From BACL21 sp038141525 (GTDB lineage: Bacteria; Bacteroidota; Bacteroidia; Flavobacteriales; Flavobacteriaceae): a stretch of 64,000 bases of DNA. Shown in pieces: positions 19,148 to 28,829 of this stretch (position 1 is its first letter; the number at the start of each line of letters is the position of its first letter). A program made the position numbers and the translations under genes. The notes beneath the pieces are model-generated. The model saw nothing but the letters and a program-made list of their open reading frames with translations. It made no database searches and was not told the origin of the DNA. The DNA is taken from assembly GCA_038141525.1 (NCBI GenBank), contig JAYQIF010000008.1, positions 310,001 to 374,000 on the forward strand, given 5' to 3'.

Positions 19148-21640
19148 TTATTCAATACTGAATTTTTTTGTGATTTGCCCCAAACTACCGCTGAGTCGCA
19201 ATACATAGAGTCCCGATGAAAAACTACTCAAATCTATATGCGACTGCATGTCTAAAAGCGCGGGTGCAGCGTAGTACAGCAATTTACCTTGAAGATCAAA
19301 AATCTGAACACTCATGGTTTGTGGGGCATCCAAAATAAGATTTAATCGATCTTCAGCTGGCACTGGCGCGATGTGTAGAGCCGTATTTTGAAAATCCTCA
19401 TTTGCTACTACGTATCCATACTTTATGGAGGACCAAAGACCGCGTCCATAAGTACCGGCATAAATTCTTCCATTGGCTTGGTTAATCTCCAACTCGTTTA
19501 CAATTACATTGGGCAAATTGGTCATGAACGGCTGCCACTCGCTAAAGCTATCATCAATATAATAGATACCATAATCCATACCTAAATACAGACCATTACT
19601 CCCATTATCGTCCCAAACTACAGCCAGCGCACTGAAGTCAGGCAGATTAAGTGTGAATGAGGTCCAAGTTTGCCCCCCATCCTCGGAAACACGGACCTTT
19701 GCCGTTCCAGTAACGGCAACCGCTATTCGCATAGGATCTGTCGGATGTATTGCGATAGAATTCACTCCTCCCGGAGGGGTCATGGTTTGCCAATCTGTGG
19801 CCCCACCATCCATAGTTCGATAGAGTTGGGCCCCTCTCGAGGCATAAATAATTTGATTATCAGAAGGGGCAATTTTCATTTGACTGAGATCGCCTCCAAA
19901 ATCTTGGGAAATAGGCGCCCAGTTTCCTCCTTTGTTTTCACTTTTGAAGACTTGTTCAAAAGCGCAGTAAATCGTGTTTTGAACTAAGGGATCTTGCTCA
20001 AATGGCGAGACCCATGCTCCAGAACCAGAACCGGGTTCTGGCAAATTTAATAGTGTTACTCCTGCGTTTTCTGTGCGGTACATACCGCCAAACTGGATCA
20101 TCCCATATAAAAGTTCTGGATTATCTTTATCCACAAAGCCTTCCATTCCATCCGCTCCAATCCAATCGATCCATTGCTCGGATTGAGCACTGTAAAATGA
20201 CGACCCATTATCTTGAGAGCCACCAGTCACAACAACATCTGGTGTTTGAGACACGCCAATTTTATAAAATTGTCTGATCCCCAACCCTGTAGAAATATCT
20301 GTGTAGTAATCTTCTGTAATGTCTAAGGTATTGGCAGCTTTAAATATACCACCATCAGTACCTGCATAAAGGGTAGTTCCGACAAATTCTAGAATATCAA
20401 CATCAGCGTGGCAATAACCAATCCCGGCACTAGAGGCATTTCCAGGAACCCAATCCGAAGTGATCTCAAAACTAACGCCACCGTCAAGTGAACGCCAGGT
20501 TAAAACTCCTGCGATATGCACCTCATTCACATCGTTTGGATTAACCGTGATGTCCATATCTCTGGGTGCTTGACCTCCTGGGTCAAAACCAGCGGTATCA
20601 TAACCAAAATAATTGCGCCCTGTATGGTCTAGCTCCGTAAAGGTAAACGCAGCATTGTCCGACTTGTATAGCGCACCAAAACTTCCAGAATTGGCTTCAA
20701 TTACATAAACGACATCTGGTGCATCGGCCGAAATCCCAATCATTTTAGCTCTAGTGTTGGGCATGTCTTGATGAGCAATAAACGTCTCGCCGCCATCAGT
20801 GGAAACATGAAACTTTAATCCCGAGGCGTAAACCACTTGAGGATCACCCGGCTTAAATTCAACATCATAGCCCCTATTCTCATTTTGGACCACCTCATCC
20901 CATGCAAACCCACCATTGGAGGAGCGGTAAATCCCATCAAAAAGCGACGAAGCGAACATAATTAAACGGTTGTTGGGATGGATCAAAATCTTATTTACTA
21001 CGCTATTGCCAACCTGACCAACATTGGTCCAGGTAGCTCCCGCGTCTTGTGAGCGAAAAATCAGGCCTGAAGTCGACCCGAAAAAATAAGTATCGGGATC
21101 TGTTGGATCAATCGCTACCGAATATACTTTAATGTTGGAGAGATAATCTGTCAATGGCACCCAGGTCTCCCCACCATCATAGGTGCGCCACACACCGCCA
21201 GTCTCCCCTCCGACTATGATGTGCTGCTGGTTGTCTTGCTGCACAGAAATTCCAGTGACACGACCTACCCCAGGACTCCAATGCGTGGTGGCATTCCAAT
21301 AGGTCGGCCCCATTTCTTCCCAAAAATCAAACATATTGGCTCTGCTTGTAGCCGTATCGTTCAAATACGCCTCGTACGTTTGCATCTCATTGATTCGCTC
21401 AATGGTGTTTGGTAAATAACCCTGCTCATCTTGGAGCCGCTCGGCCATGTAAAGCCAGCGCTGGAAGGGAAAATACCCCGAGCCCTTCCCCAGATCTCGA
21501 CCGGAGAAATACGCTTGCGCCTCTGCCTTTATTTCAGCAACACTATATTGTCCAGAATCTAACATTTCTAGATAATTTTGAGCCGTAAGCCCTAATGTGA
21601 ATACAAGTGACAGACCTAAAATAAAGACTGATTTTTTCAT
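19148..21640 (-). CDS. T9SS-exported VPS10/BNR beta-propeller protein
   Basis: Intact, 830 residues. A signal peptide (MKKSVFILGLSLVFTLGLTAQ) is followed by many Asp-box/BNR repeats of the S-x-D-x-G-x-T-W type, for example TYDGGETWVPL, SQDAGATWTNVG, STDGGETFIAH and SEDGGQTWTSF, which build a sortilin-like ten-bladed propeller. The last 75 residues (IAPVPAEDRLNL ... QIFDLQGKLLYY ... SSFSSGLYVLRLSG) form a type A T9SS sorting domain, so the protein should reach the cell surface or medium. Such proteins are often annotated as glycosyl hydrolases, but I see no defined catalytic centre. Its stop is nine bases before the recR start. Confidence 0.88.
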   Translation of the reverse strand: MKKSVFILGLSLVFTLGLTAQNYLEMLDSGQYSVAEIKAEAQAYFSGRDLGKGSGYFPFQRWLYMAERLQDEQGYLPNTIERINEMQTYEAYLNDTATSRANMFDFWEEMGPTYWNATTHWSPGVGRVTGISVQQDNQQHIIVGGETGGVWRTYDGGETWVPLTDYLSNIKVYSVAIDPTDPDTYFFGSTSGLIFRSQDAGATWTNVGQVGNSVVNKILIHPNNRLIMFASSLFDGIYRSSNGGFAWDEVVQNENRGYDVEFKPGDPQVVYASGLKFHVSTDGGETFIAHQDMPNTRAKMIGISADAPDVVYVIEANSGSFGALYKSDNAAFTFTELDHTGRNYFGYDTAGFDPGGQAPRDMDITVNPNDVNEVHIAGVLTWRSLDGGVSFEITSDWVPGNASSAGIGYCHADVDILEFVGTTLYAGTDGGIFKAANTLDITEDYYTDISTGLGIRQFYKIGVSQTPDVVVTGGSQDNGSSFYSAQSEQWIDWIGADGMEGFVDKDNPELLYGMIQFGGMYRTENAGVTLLNLPEPGSGSGAWVSPFEQDPLVQNTIYCAFEQVFKSENKGGNWAPISQDFGGDLSQMKIAPSDNQIIYASRGAQLYRTMDGGATDWQTMTPPGGVNSIAIHPTDPMRIAVAVTGTAKVRVSEDGGQTWTSFTLNLPDFSALAVVWDDNGSNGLYLGMDYGIYYIDDSFSEWQPFMTNLPNVIVNELEINQANGRIYAGTYGRGLWSSIKYGYVVANEDFQNTALHIAPVPAEDRLNLILDAPQTMSVQIFDLQGKLLYYAAPALLDMQSHIDLSSFSSGLYVLRLSGSLGQITKKFSIE

Positions 21641-21744
21641 TTTTTAGACGTTTTAGCAATCCAGAATAATAGGCTTAAAAGTAGGAAAAATATAACGTTG
21701 CGGCGACTATTCTTTGTAATTTTAAACAGATCAAAAACCATACG

Positions 21745-23322
21745 ATGAGTCCTAGTGCAATTTTGATTACAATTCTCGGTTATTTCGCCGTACTCATGCT
21801 CATCAGCTGGAGAACAGGGCGTGACGACAGCAATGAGGTGTTTTTTGTTGGGGCTAAATCTTCTCCCTGGTACGTCGTTGCCTTTGGGATGATTGGCGCT
21901 TCTTTGAGTGGGGTCACCTTCATATCAGTTCCGGGCTGGGTGGGTGGATCTCAATTCACCTATTTTCAAGTAGTGCTGGGGTACCTTGTTGGATACTGGG
22001 TTGTAGCGTTTATTTTGCTTCCTATTTACTACAAAAACAATGTCACTTCGATTTATCAGTACCTAGAAACTCGTTTTGGTTGGGTCAGTTACAAAACAGG
22101 AGCCTTTTACTTTTTTGTCTCGCGTGTTTTAGGGGCGGCATTTCGACTTTTTCTCGTGGCCTTGGTCCTACAACAATTCGTATTTAATGCCCTCGGCGTA
22201 AGCTTTGAATGGACCGTTGTGATTTCGATTTTACTCATCTGGGTGTATACCTTTAGAGGAGGTATTAAAACTATTGTTTGGACCGATACCCTACAAACAG
22301 CCTTCATGGTTGCGGCGGTCATACTCGCCATTGGCTTAATCCTAAAAGAAATGGATTTGAGTGTTGCCCAACTTTTAAAATCCGAAAGTTTTGCACAATA
22401 CAACCAGATTTTTGTCTTGGACCAATGGCAATCAAAATCATTTTTTTTAAAATCATTTATCGGCGGAGCCTTTATCACCATTTGTATGACCGGCCTAGAT
22501 CAAGACATGATGCAAAAAAACTTGAGTTGCCGAAATCTAAAAGAGGCTCAAAAAAATATGTTGAGCTTTAGTGTTGTACTCACTCTGGTGACCTTTATTT
22601 TTATGGTTTTGGGGGCGTTGCTATTCATGTACGCTACCACAAATAATATTGATATTCCCTTGATGGATGGCCAACCAAAAACCGATTTACTGTTTCCAGA
22701 AATTGCCTTAAACAGTGGACTGGGGCCTGTTCTGGCAATTGTCTTTTTGCTGGGGCTAATTGCTGCGGCTTATTCCAGTGCTGACAGCGCGTTAACGGCG
22801 CTAACAACGAGTTTTTGGATCGACTTTTTGAACCTCAAGCGCAAGTCAGAGCAAGGTCAAAAGACTTTGCGTAAAACGGTGCATGTGGGCATGAGTGTCC
22901 TGTTAATTTTGGTGATTATCGCCTACAAATATATATTGTCCAGCAATGTCATAGACAGCTTACTTACGGTCGCCGGATATACCTACGGCCCCCTTTTAGG
23001 CCTTTTTGCCTTTGGCATTTTAACCAAACATCAAGTCAGAGATCGCTATGTCTTTTGGGTAAGTTTGGCGGCAGTATGTACCATCAGCATTATCGGCCAA
23101 TTGGATTCTGAATTTCTCGGCGGATACGTCTTAGGATATGAGCTGCTTCCGCTCAATGGCCTATTGACCTTCTTTGGTCTATGGCTCATCCGAAAGAAAC
23201 CAAAATCAGACGTAATTTTTTTAGCAAACACAATTGTGGCTATTAAGGCCATACCGTTCAATAGGGCCAAAAATAAAGCTGAGGTGCTTGCGGCACCTCA
23301 GCTTAAACAACCTAACCAATAA
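21745..23322 (+). CDS. sodium:solute symporter (SSS family)
   Basis: Intact, 525 residues, inner-membrane transporter with about 13 hydrophobic segments. The family region RTGRDDSNEVFFVGAKSSPWYVVAFGMIGASLSG and the substrate/sodium-binding stretch ending in AAAYSSADSALTAL are clear. Bacteroidota members of this subgroup are often labelled proline- or sialic-acid-like symporters, but the solute cannot be deduced. The last 15 codons include one arm of a strong hairpin, which raises the possibility that the true stop lies a little upstream (a TAA in another frame at 23274-23276) and that one indel extended the gene. Confidence 0.87.
   Translation: MSPSAILITILGYFAVLMLISWRTGRDDSNEVFFVGAKSSPWYVVAFGMIGASLSGVTFISVPGWVGGSQFTYFQVVLGYLVGYWVVAFILLPIYYKNNVTSIYQYLETRFGWVSYKTGAFYFFVSRVLGAAFRLFLVALVLQQFVFNALGVSFEWTVVISILLIWVYTFRGGIKTIVWTDTLQTAFMVAAVILAIGLILKEMDLSVAQLLKSESFAQYNQIFVLDQWQSKSFFLKSFIGGAFITICMTGLDQDMMQKNLSCRNLKEAQKNMLSFSVVLTLVTFIFMVLGALLFMYATTNNIDIPLMDGQPKTDLLFPEIALNSGLGPVLAIVFLLGLIAAAYSSADSALTALTTSFWIDFLNLKRKSEQGQKTLRKTVHVGMSVLLILVIIAYKYILSSNVIDSLLTVAGYTYGPLLGLFAFGILTKHQVRDRYVFWVSLAAVCTISIIGQLDSEFLGGYVLGYELLPLNGLLTFFGLWLIRKKPKSDVIFLANTIVAIKAIPFNRAKNKAEVLAAPQLKQPNQ
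23276..23304. repeat. 12-bp perfect inverted repeat at the end of the symporter gene
   Basis: Arms 23276-23287 and 23293-23304 are perfect complements around the loop TTGCG. No T-run follows on the plus strand. On the minus strand it would be followed by TTTATTTTT, like a terminator, although no minus-strand gene is nearby. A weaker 7-bp hairpin follows at 23333-23352. Confidence 0.6.
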
Positions 23323-23427
23323 AATAATAGATTGAAGAATAGATCTTCTTCATAGCAATTCCATTATTCTTTTGCTAAAGTAAATAATGTTTAATGATTT
23401 ACCAAAAAAATTAAACAAAATTTTTTC

Positions 23428-23440
23428 TGACAAGCTGTCA
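23428..23440. promoter_or_regulatory. inverted repeat TGACA-N3-TGTCA upstream of htpG
   Basis: A 5-3-5 perfect inverted repeat lies about 65 bases before the htpG start, in its only plausible control region. It may be an operator for a dimeric regulator; nothing identifies one. Confidence 0.3.
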
Positions 23441-23502
23441 CCTATTTAAAAATGGTATTCTATTTGCCATTATCTGACCAAATAATCATAAATAAAATGA
23501 CC

Positions 23503-25392
23503 ATGAACAAAGGAACGATTAACGTATCAGTCGATAATATTTTTCCGCTGATCAAAAAATTTCTTTACTCCGATCACGAAATATTTCTTCGAGAATTGAT
23601 CTCAAATGCAACGGATGCTACTCTAAAGCTCAAGCACTTATCCAGTATTGGTGAGGCGAAAACTGAATATGGTAACCCAACCATTGAAGTGAAGATCAAC
23701 AAGAAAAAGAAAACCTTGCACATCATCGACCAGGGTATTGGGATGACTCAAGACGAGGTTCAGAAATACATCAATGAGATTGCGTTTTCTGGTGCTGAGG
23801 AATTTTTAGAGAAATATAAGGACAAAAAAGCAGATGAAGCGGGCATCATCGGTCATTTTGGCTTGGGCTTTTACTCGGCCTTTATGGTTGCCCATAAGGT
23901 TGAAATCATCACCAAAAGCTACAAAGACGAACCTGCAGCACATTGGACTTGCGACGGATCGCCTAATTATACCCTTGACGCTCACAAAAAAACAGAGCGC
24001 GGGACTGAAATCATTCTGCACATCAGCGATGAGGAAAAGGATTTCCTTGAAGAATCAAAAATTCGCGCATTGTTGGTAAAATACAACAAGTTCATGCCGA
24101 TTCCCATTAAGTTTGGTACGAAAACAGAAACACTACCAAAACCCGAAGGTGCCAAAGAATCTGATCCTGCTCCAACTCAAGAGGTCGACGACATCATCAA
24201 TAATCCTGTACCGGCATGGACCAAAACTCCAACTGACCTTAAGGATGAAGATTACAAGTCATTCTACCGCGAATTGTATCCCATGCAATTTGAGGAACCA
24301 CTCTTCCACATCCATTTGAATGTTGACTATCCGTTTAATCTAACAGGGATTCTTTACTTCCCGAAGATGTCTCCGGATATGAACATGCAGAAAGACCGCA
24401 TACAACTTTATCAAAACCAAGTCTTTGTCACGGATAACGTCGAGGGAATTGTCCCTGAGTTTCTGACCATGCTCCGCGGCGTAATCGATAGTCCGGACAT
24501 CCCGCTTAATGTCTCTCGTAGTTATTTACAAGCAGATGGGGCAGTCAAAAAAATATCGAGTTATATCACCCGTAAAGTGGCAGACAAGCTCAAGAGTTTG
24601 TTCAACGAAAACCGCGAAGATTTTAGTGCCAAATGGGAAGACATCAAAGTGGTAATTGAATACGGTATGCTGACCGAAGAGAAATTCTTTGAAAAAGCTG
24701 AGCAGTTTTACCTCTACCCAACAGTCGATGGTGAATTCTTCACTTACCAGGAACTCAACGAAAAATGTACGGCTCTGCAAACGGATAAAGACGGTAAATT
24801 AATTTACTTATATGCCTCAGACAAGGATGCTCAACATAGCTATATTGAGGGCGCCAAGGCTAAAGGTTATCAGGTACTGTTACTCAATACGCCAATTGTG
24901 GGTCATTTACTGCAAAAGCTCGAGGGGAGTAAAGAGATCATAAGCTTTGTGCGTGTAGTCAGGGACTCGAATGACTACTTAATCAAAAAGGAGGACACAA
25001 CACCTTCCAAACTCAGTGAAGATGAAAAGACCGCGCTCAAAGAACGTCTTGAGACTGTAATTCCTTCGAGCACTTACACAGTGCAAATGGAAGCCCTAGA
25101 CAGCAGTTCAAGTCCTTTTGTGATTACGGAGCCAGAGTTCATGCGTCGCATGAAAGAAATGCAACAAACTGGTGGTGGTGGTATGTTTGGCATGGGGCAA
25201 ATGCCGGATATGTATACGGTAGTGGTCAATACCAATCACGAATTGATTCAGAAAATTGTAGAGACTAAAACAAAGGCAAAGCAAGAACGCCTGATCAAGC
25301 AAAGTTTTGACCTAGCCAAGCTGAGTAAAAATTTACTCAAAGGAGAGGACTTAACCCAGTTCATTAACCGCAGTTTTGAACTGATTAAATAA
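23503..25392 (+). CDS. htpG: molecular chaperone HtpG (Hsp90)
   Basis: Intact, 629 residues, cytoplasmic ATP-dependent chaperone. The GHKL ATPase domain shows ELISNATDAT (the Mg-binding Asn), IIDQGIGMTQDE, GHFGLGFYSAFMV and RGTEIILHI. The middle domain contains the ATP-lid-contacting arginine region NVSRSYLQ, and the C-terminal dimerisation domain ends at FINRSFELIK. I chose the ATG at 23503 (MNKGTINVSVDNIFPL), which matches the family N-terminus; ATGs at 23497 and 23452 are less likely. Followed by a strong terminator. Confidence 0.96.
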   Translation: MNKGTINVSVDNIFPLIKKFLYSDHEIFLRELISNATDATLKLKHLSSIGEAKTEYGNPTIEVKINKKKKTLHIIDQGIGMTQDEVQKYINEIAFSGAEEFLEKYKDKKADEAGIIGHFGLGFYSAFMVAHKVEIITKSYKDEPAAHWTCDGSPNYTLDAHKKTERGTEIILHISDEEKDFLEESKIRALLVKYNKFMPIPIKFGTKTETLPKPEGAKESDPAPTQEVDDIINNPVPAWTKTPTDLKDEDYKSFYRELYPMQFEEPLFHIHLNVDYPFNLTGILYFPKMSPDMNMQKDRIQLYQNQVFVTDNVEGIVPEFLTMLRGVIDSPDIPLNVSRSYLQADGAVKKISSYITRKVADKLKSLFNENREDFSAKWEDIKVVIEYGMLTEEKFFEKAEQFYLYPTVDGEFFTYQELNEKCTALQTDKDGKLIYLYASDKDAQHSYIEGAKAKGYQVLLLNTPIVGHLLQKLEGSKEIISFVRVVRDSNDYLIKKEDTTPSKLSEDEKTALKERLETVIPSSTYTVQMEALDSSSSPFVITEPEFMRRMKEMQQTGGGGMFGMGQMPDMYTVVVNTNHELIQKIVETKTKAKQERLIKQSFDLAKLSKNLLKGEDLTQFINRSFELIK

Positions 25393-25429
25393 ATGATGAT
25401 TTAATTCAATAATCATCTTAGAAATTAAG

Positions 25430-25460
25430 AATGCCTCCGCGCTATCGGAGGCATTTTTTT
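25430..25460 (+). terminator. intrinsic terminator of htpG
   Basis: A 10-bp stem (AATGCCTCCG/CGGAGGCATT) with a 6-base loop runs straight into a T-tract. Confidence 0.88.
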
Positions 25461-25477
25461 ATCTTCACAAAAAAAAT

Positions 25478-25828
25478 ATGTTTCCTTGGCATCAATACTT
25501 ACTGGGTTTTATTCTGATTCTTGCAGGTTTTTTTCACATCCAAAAGCCAAAAATTTTTCTAGCAATAATGCCGGCCTATCTGCCGGCCCACAAACTATTG
25601 GTGCTCATTAGTGGTATTGCAGAGATGGTTTTAGGGCTCATGTTATTGACCGCAGAGGGGCAAAGTTTAGCTGCAGCACTGATCATCGCCATGTTTTTGG
25701 TTTATTTACCCATTCATTGGCACATGATTGCTGAACCGCCTACGTGGTTTAAATACCCCAAAAGCCTGCTTTGGATGCGTTTACTGCTTCAATTTGGCCT
25801 GATTTATTGGAGTGTCCAATACCTCTAA
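25478..25828 (+). CDS. DoxX-like small membrane protein
   Basis: Intact, 116 residues with four predicted transmembrane helices (about residues 5-25, 40-60, 64-84 and 97-115). The layout, including FHIQKPKIFLAIMPAYLP in the first loop, fits the DoxX/DoxD-like family. Function is unknown; family members are linked to redox or thiol stress. It starts 17 bases after the htpG terminator. Confidence 0.7.
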   Translation: MFPWHQYLLGFILILAGFFHIQKPKIFLAIMPAYLPAHKLLVLISGIAEMVLGLMLLTAEGQSLAAALIIAMFLVYLPIHWHMIAEPPTWFKYPKSLLWMRLLLQFGLIYWSVQYL

Positions 25829-25840
25829 TTCAGCCTTTGC

Positions 25841-26650
25841 CTATCCCAACACTTCATTGAGCAAAGCGGCAAGACGCAAGCCAGCCTGCTGCAATTGGCT
25901 GCGAATAACATTAGTGTATCTGTAGGCATAAGGATAACTGAGTTTTTCCTCAGGCGTGGTGTGCTCATAAATATCGAGACAAAGGGATCGGCTCTGCTGC
26001 ACCCAATCCATAAGCGAAGACTCTTGGATGGCTTTGATCTGTCCTTTTCCTAGTCGATCCTGATTGGCGACAAGCTCAGTATAAGACATATTATAATGTT
26101 CAATAAGCTGTGTGTCCCAAAGTCGATGTAAGTTTGTCGATTTATTGAACCATTTGACATAAAATCGATTACCTCCACGATCGTCGGCCTGGCCCACGTG
26201 TAATGGTTGGTGCAGATCACCCACAAAATGAACGAGCATCTTGAGATAAAAAGCACGCTCTTCTTTGGGTTTGGTTTCATCCTCTAGCACCGAAATACAG
26301 TACTCAATACCTTGAATGATATCCCCCTGTTCATTGACCGGATGGTCGCCGTACGCACTGTCGAAAGGAAAATTGACATAATGCCAAGGAGCAAACTTAT
26401 CGTATTGTTCATCGCTGCGAATTTCGTCAGCATAGGTGGATACAAAGGCCAAGGACTGACCATTTAAAAGGTCATCAACGATTTTGGCCACCTTCGGCTT
26501 TAAATTGGCCTGAGCAATAGCCCCGACTGTTCTATGGCCAGTGACGCCCCAATCTGGGCTTGGCACAACAGCACCATTGGTGGCACCGACATGAGCAACG
26601 GTAGAGATACCCAATATGATTAGAAAAAGACAGTTCAAAGATGTTTTCAT
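25841..26650 (-). CDS. S1/P1 family zinc nuclease, secreted
   Basis: About 269 residues. From the ATG at 26650 there is a signal peptide (MKTSLNCLFLIILGISTVAHVGA), then the mature protein with WGVTGHRTVGAIA. S1/P1 enzymes use the mature N-terminal Trp plus His and Asp residues to bind three zincs: GHR, APWHYVNFP, LVHFVGDLHQPLHVG and LHRLWDTQLIEH are all visible. These enzymes cut single-stranded DNA and RNA at phosphodiesters outside the cytoplasm and probably serve phosphate or nucleotide scavenging. In-frame start codons up to 26764 are rejected because they precede the promoter. The neighbouring ATG at 26653 is equally possible. Confidence 0.92.
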   Translation of the reverse strand: MKTSLNCLFLIILGISTVAHVGATNGAVVPSPDWGVTGHRTVGAIAQANLKPKVAKIVDDLLNGQSLAFVSTYADEIRSDEQYDKFAPWHYVNFPFDSAYGDHPVNEQGDIIQGIEYCISVLEDETKPKEERAFYLKMLVHFVGDLHQPLHVGQADDRGGNRFYVKWFNKSTNLHRLWDTQLIEHYNMSYTELVANQDRLGKGQIKAIQESSLMDWVQQSRSLCLDIYEHTTPEEKLSYPYAYRYTNVIRSQLQQAGLRLAALLNEVLG

Positions 26651-26668
26651 CATGATAAGATTTATCCA

Positions 26669-26676
26669 CAAATATA
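26669..26676 (-). promoter_or_regulatory. putative -7 element of the S1/P1 nuclease gene
   Basis: The minus strand reads TATATTTG, a perfect TAnnTTTG, 18 bases before the chosen start. It supports that short start over the longer reading frame. No clear -33 element. Confidence 0.4.
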
Positions 26677-26749
26677 ATGGCTTCCCTGTGAAATCCACTT
26701 GAATTTGCCTAATTTGAACGCTTGATGTTACACCCTCAAATGAAGACTC

Positions 26750-27752
26750 ATGATAATCCATCAAACTAGTGCACGGCGTTATCTATTATTTGGATTGCTT
26801 TTGGTTACCGGACTCACTTATGGCCAAGGGGCCTTTGGTCTAGACAAGGATCCTCAAAAAAAGTCAGCCCTAGGCAGTTCCGAGTTAACCATTAGTCCCT
26901 TTGTTCAAGGGACGCTACTCATACCCCAAGCTAAGGATAAGCCAAATTTGGTTTTGATCATCCCGGGTTCAGGGTCCCACGGATCGCAATGGCAATCAGC
27001 CGATGATGAATAACAACGCATTAAAATTTTTAGCCCAAGGACTTTTTGAGCGCGGTATTGCGACTTTCCGCTATGACAAACGGGTAATTCCACTGATAAG
27101 GCAAGGTAATTTTCAAGAACAAGATGTACGTTTTAATGATTTTATCGACGACGCAAAACAAGTTTTGGAGTACTTTAAGCGCAGTGGCGCTTTCAACAAA
27201 ATTTTTATCGCTGGGCACAGTCAAGGATCACTTGTCGGTATGATCGCTGCCGAGCATGGAGCCGATGGTTTTATTTCTATAGCCGGTGCAGGACAAAGCA
27301 TTGATCATGTCGTTTTAGATCAACTTGCTTTGCAGCTGCCCAGTGCTGTGCCAGGTGCCACCGCAGCCTTCAAAACTCTGAGAGAAACGGGGCGTGTCAA
27401 TGATTATCCTCAAGAACTCAGCACTATTTTCCGCCCTAGTCTTCAGGCATTCATGCATGAGTGGATGCGTTATGACCCCGCAGAGATTTTGGGTACGTTG
27501 AAGATTCCCGCTTTGATCATTAATGGAACAAGCGACCTACAGGTCTCAGAACAAGAAGCCGAACTCCTTAAAAAAGGTGCCCCTGACGCTGATTTTAGTC
27601 TGATTTTAAATATGAATCATGTACTAAAAATTATTGATGAAAAAGGACTGGCCAATGGCAAAAGCTACAATGATCCAAATTTACCAGTAGCCCAAGAACT
27701 GATTGATAATATCACGATTTTTGTCAACAAAAATTCAACTAAAGCACCTTAA
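26750..27752 (+). CDS. exported alpha/beta hydrolase (one frameshift)
   Basis: About 333 residues after repair. A signal peptide (RRYLLFGLLLVTGLTYG) precedes a hydrolase core with the oxyanion-hole region LVLIIPGSGPTDRNGN, the nucleophile elbow IAGHSQGSLVG, PALIINGTSDLQV (acid) and NMNHVLKI (His). The substrate is unknown. The frame breaks at 26972-26974, where GGG should be GG; the restored PGSGPTDRNGNQPMMNNNAL is the usual motif. It is divergent from the S1/P1 nuclease. Confidence 0.87.
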
Positions 27753-27811
27753 TTGAGGCAGATTATTGTTGACAAATTTTGCATCTTTGCGCAGCAAATA
27801 CAATAAGCATC

Positions 27812-28518
27812 ATGAGAAAATACCTCCAATTTTTAATAGTAATCGCAAGTATTTATGGTTGTTCAAAGCAAGAGGGCAACACTTATATTAGCGGCCAAAT
27901 AAAAGGGCTCAACAAAGGGCAACTTGTGTTGCAAAAAATTGACGACACAACCCTAGTTTCCTTGGATTCTTTGCGCATTTACGAAAGTCCTGAATTCTCG
28001 TTTGCCTTGGAGCTGGCGGAACCAGAAGTATTGTACTTGGCTTTGAAATTTGACGACAGCATTACACAAACCCGTTATTTACCATTTTTTGCTGAGCCAG
28101 GAACTTTGAAATTAAAACAAGTCTGAAAGGCTTTGGATATGATCAGAGCATCACCGGTTCCAAGAATCAAACGACTTGGGATGAAATTAAGCTGATGCAA
28201 GGACGATATAATGACCGACAACTCGAATTGATTCAAGCAGAATTAACCGCAAGTCAAAACAATAAACGCTCAGAAGCAGAACGAATCCAAATGCAGCGCG
28301 AAAAGCTCTTGCGCGCTCGATACTTGGCCACAGTGAATTTTGCGAAAAATCACAAAGACATGCCTATTGCTCCGTATTTAATGTTGGCTGAGATTCCCGA
28401 TGTCAATCTAAAATACCACGACACCATTTATAAACTGCTGAGCCCAGAAATAAAAAACTCCAAATACGGCAAGGCATTGGAGTTGTTTATGAATCAACAA
28501 AAGGATTCGTTACTATAA
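27812..28518 (+). CDS. DUF4369-type lipoprotein (one frameshift)
   Basis: About 235 residues after repair. The lipobox IYGC (Cys18) marks a lipoprotein. The N-terminal part (ISGQIKGLNKGQLVLQKID) is the beta-rich DUF4369 domain, which in Bacteroidota often precedes a thioredoxin-like domain; here no CxxC thioredoxin motif follows, only a helical, charged region ending at QKDSLL. The frame breaks at 28114-28117, where AAAA should be AAAAA; the restored stretch is LKLKTSLKGFGYDQSITG. The start at 27812 is preferred over 27779 because it begins directly with the signal peptide. It overlaps the convergent small gene by six bases. Confidence 0.78.
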
Positions 28519-28779
28519 AGCATTGATTTTATCAATCAAAGCGCGACCACGAGTTTCTAACTCTTGATTGATTCCCTTGAAATGCTGTTTTTTATCTTCA
28601 ACAGAGCGGTCATTCACCTTCTGGATGAGCTCGTCGAATACCTCGATGGCCTCATCGATAATTTTTCCAGAGGCTTCTATTCCTTTATCAGGGTTAGTCA
28701 TCTCCCAGATATAAACCGCCTCGATGATATCACCTAGAACGTAGTTTATGTCTTTTTTTAAGTCTCGTTTACTTGACAT
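28513..28779 (-). CDS. conserved small helical protein of unknown function
   Basis: Intact, 88 residues, no signal peptide, no cysteine. It is predicted almost wholly helical with acidic and basic alternation (SSKRDLKKDINYVLGD ... KGINQELETRGRAL), and I recognise no domain. It has its own promoter match and lies 39 bases downstream of manA. Cytoplasmic by appearance. Confidence 0.65.
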   Translation of the reverse strand: MSSKRDLKKDINYVLGDIIEAVYIWEMTNPDKGIEASGKIIDEAIEVFDELIQKVNDRSVEDKKQHFKGINQELETRGRALIDKINAL

Positions 28780-28795
28780 ATGTAAAAATTTTGAG

Positions 28796-28829
28796 CAAAA
28801 ATAATGTTTTTTAAATCCTTATGGGACAA
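28796..28829 (-). promoter_or_regulatory. putative promoter of the small helical protein
   Basis: On the minus strand TTG (28829-28827), a 23-base spacer and TATTTTTG (28803-28796) fit the Bacteroidota promoter. It overlaps the end of manA. Confidence 0.45.

Noticed and set aside
19148..21640. Sialidase or other glycosidase identity for the Asp-box protein
   Set aside because: Asp-boxes are structural and occur in many propellers; I see no arginine triad or other catalytic set.
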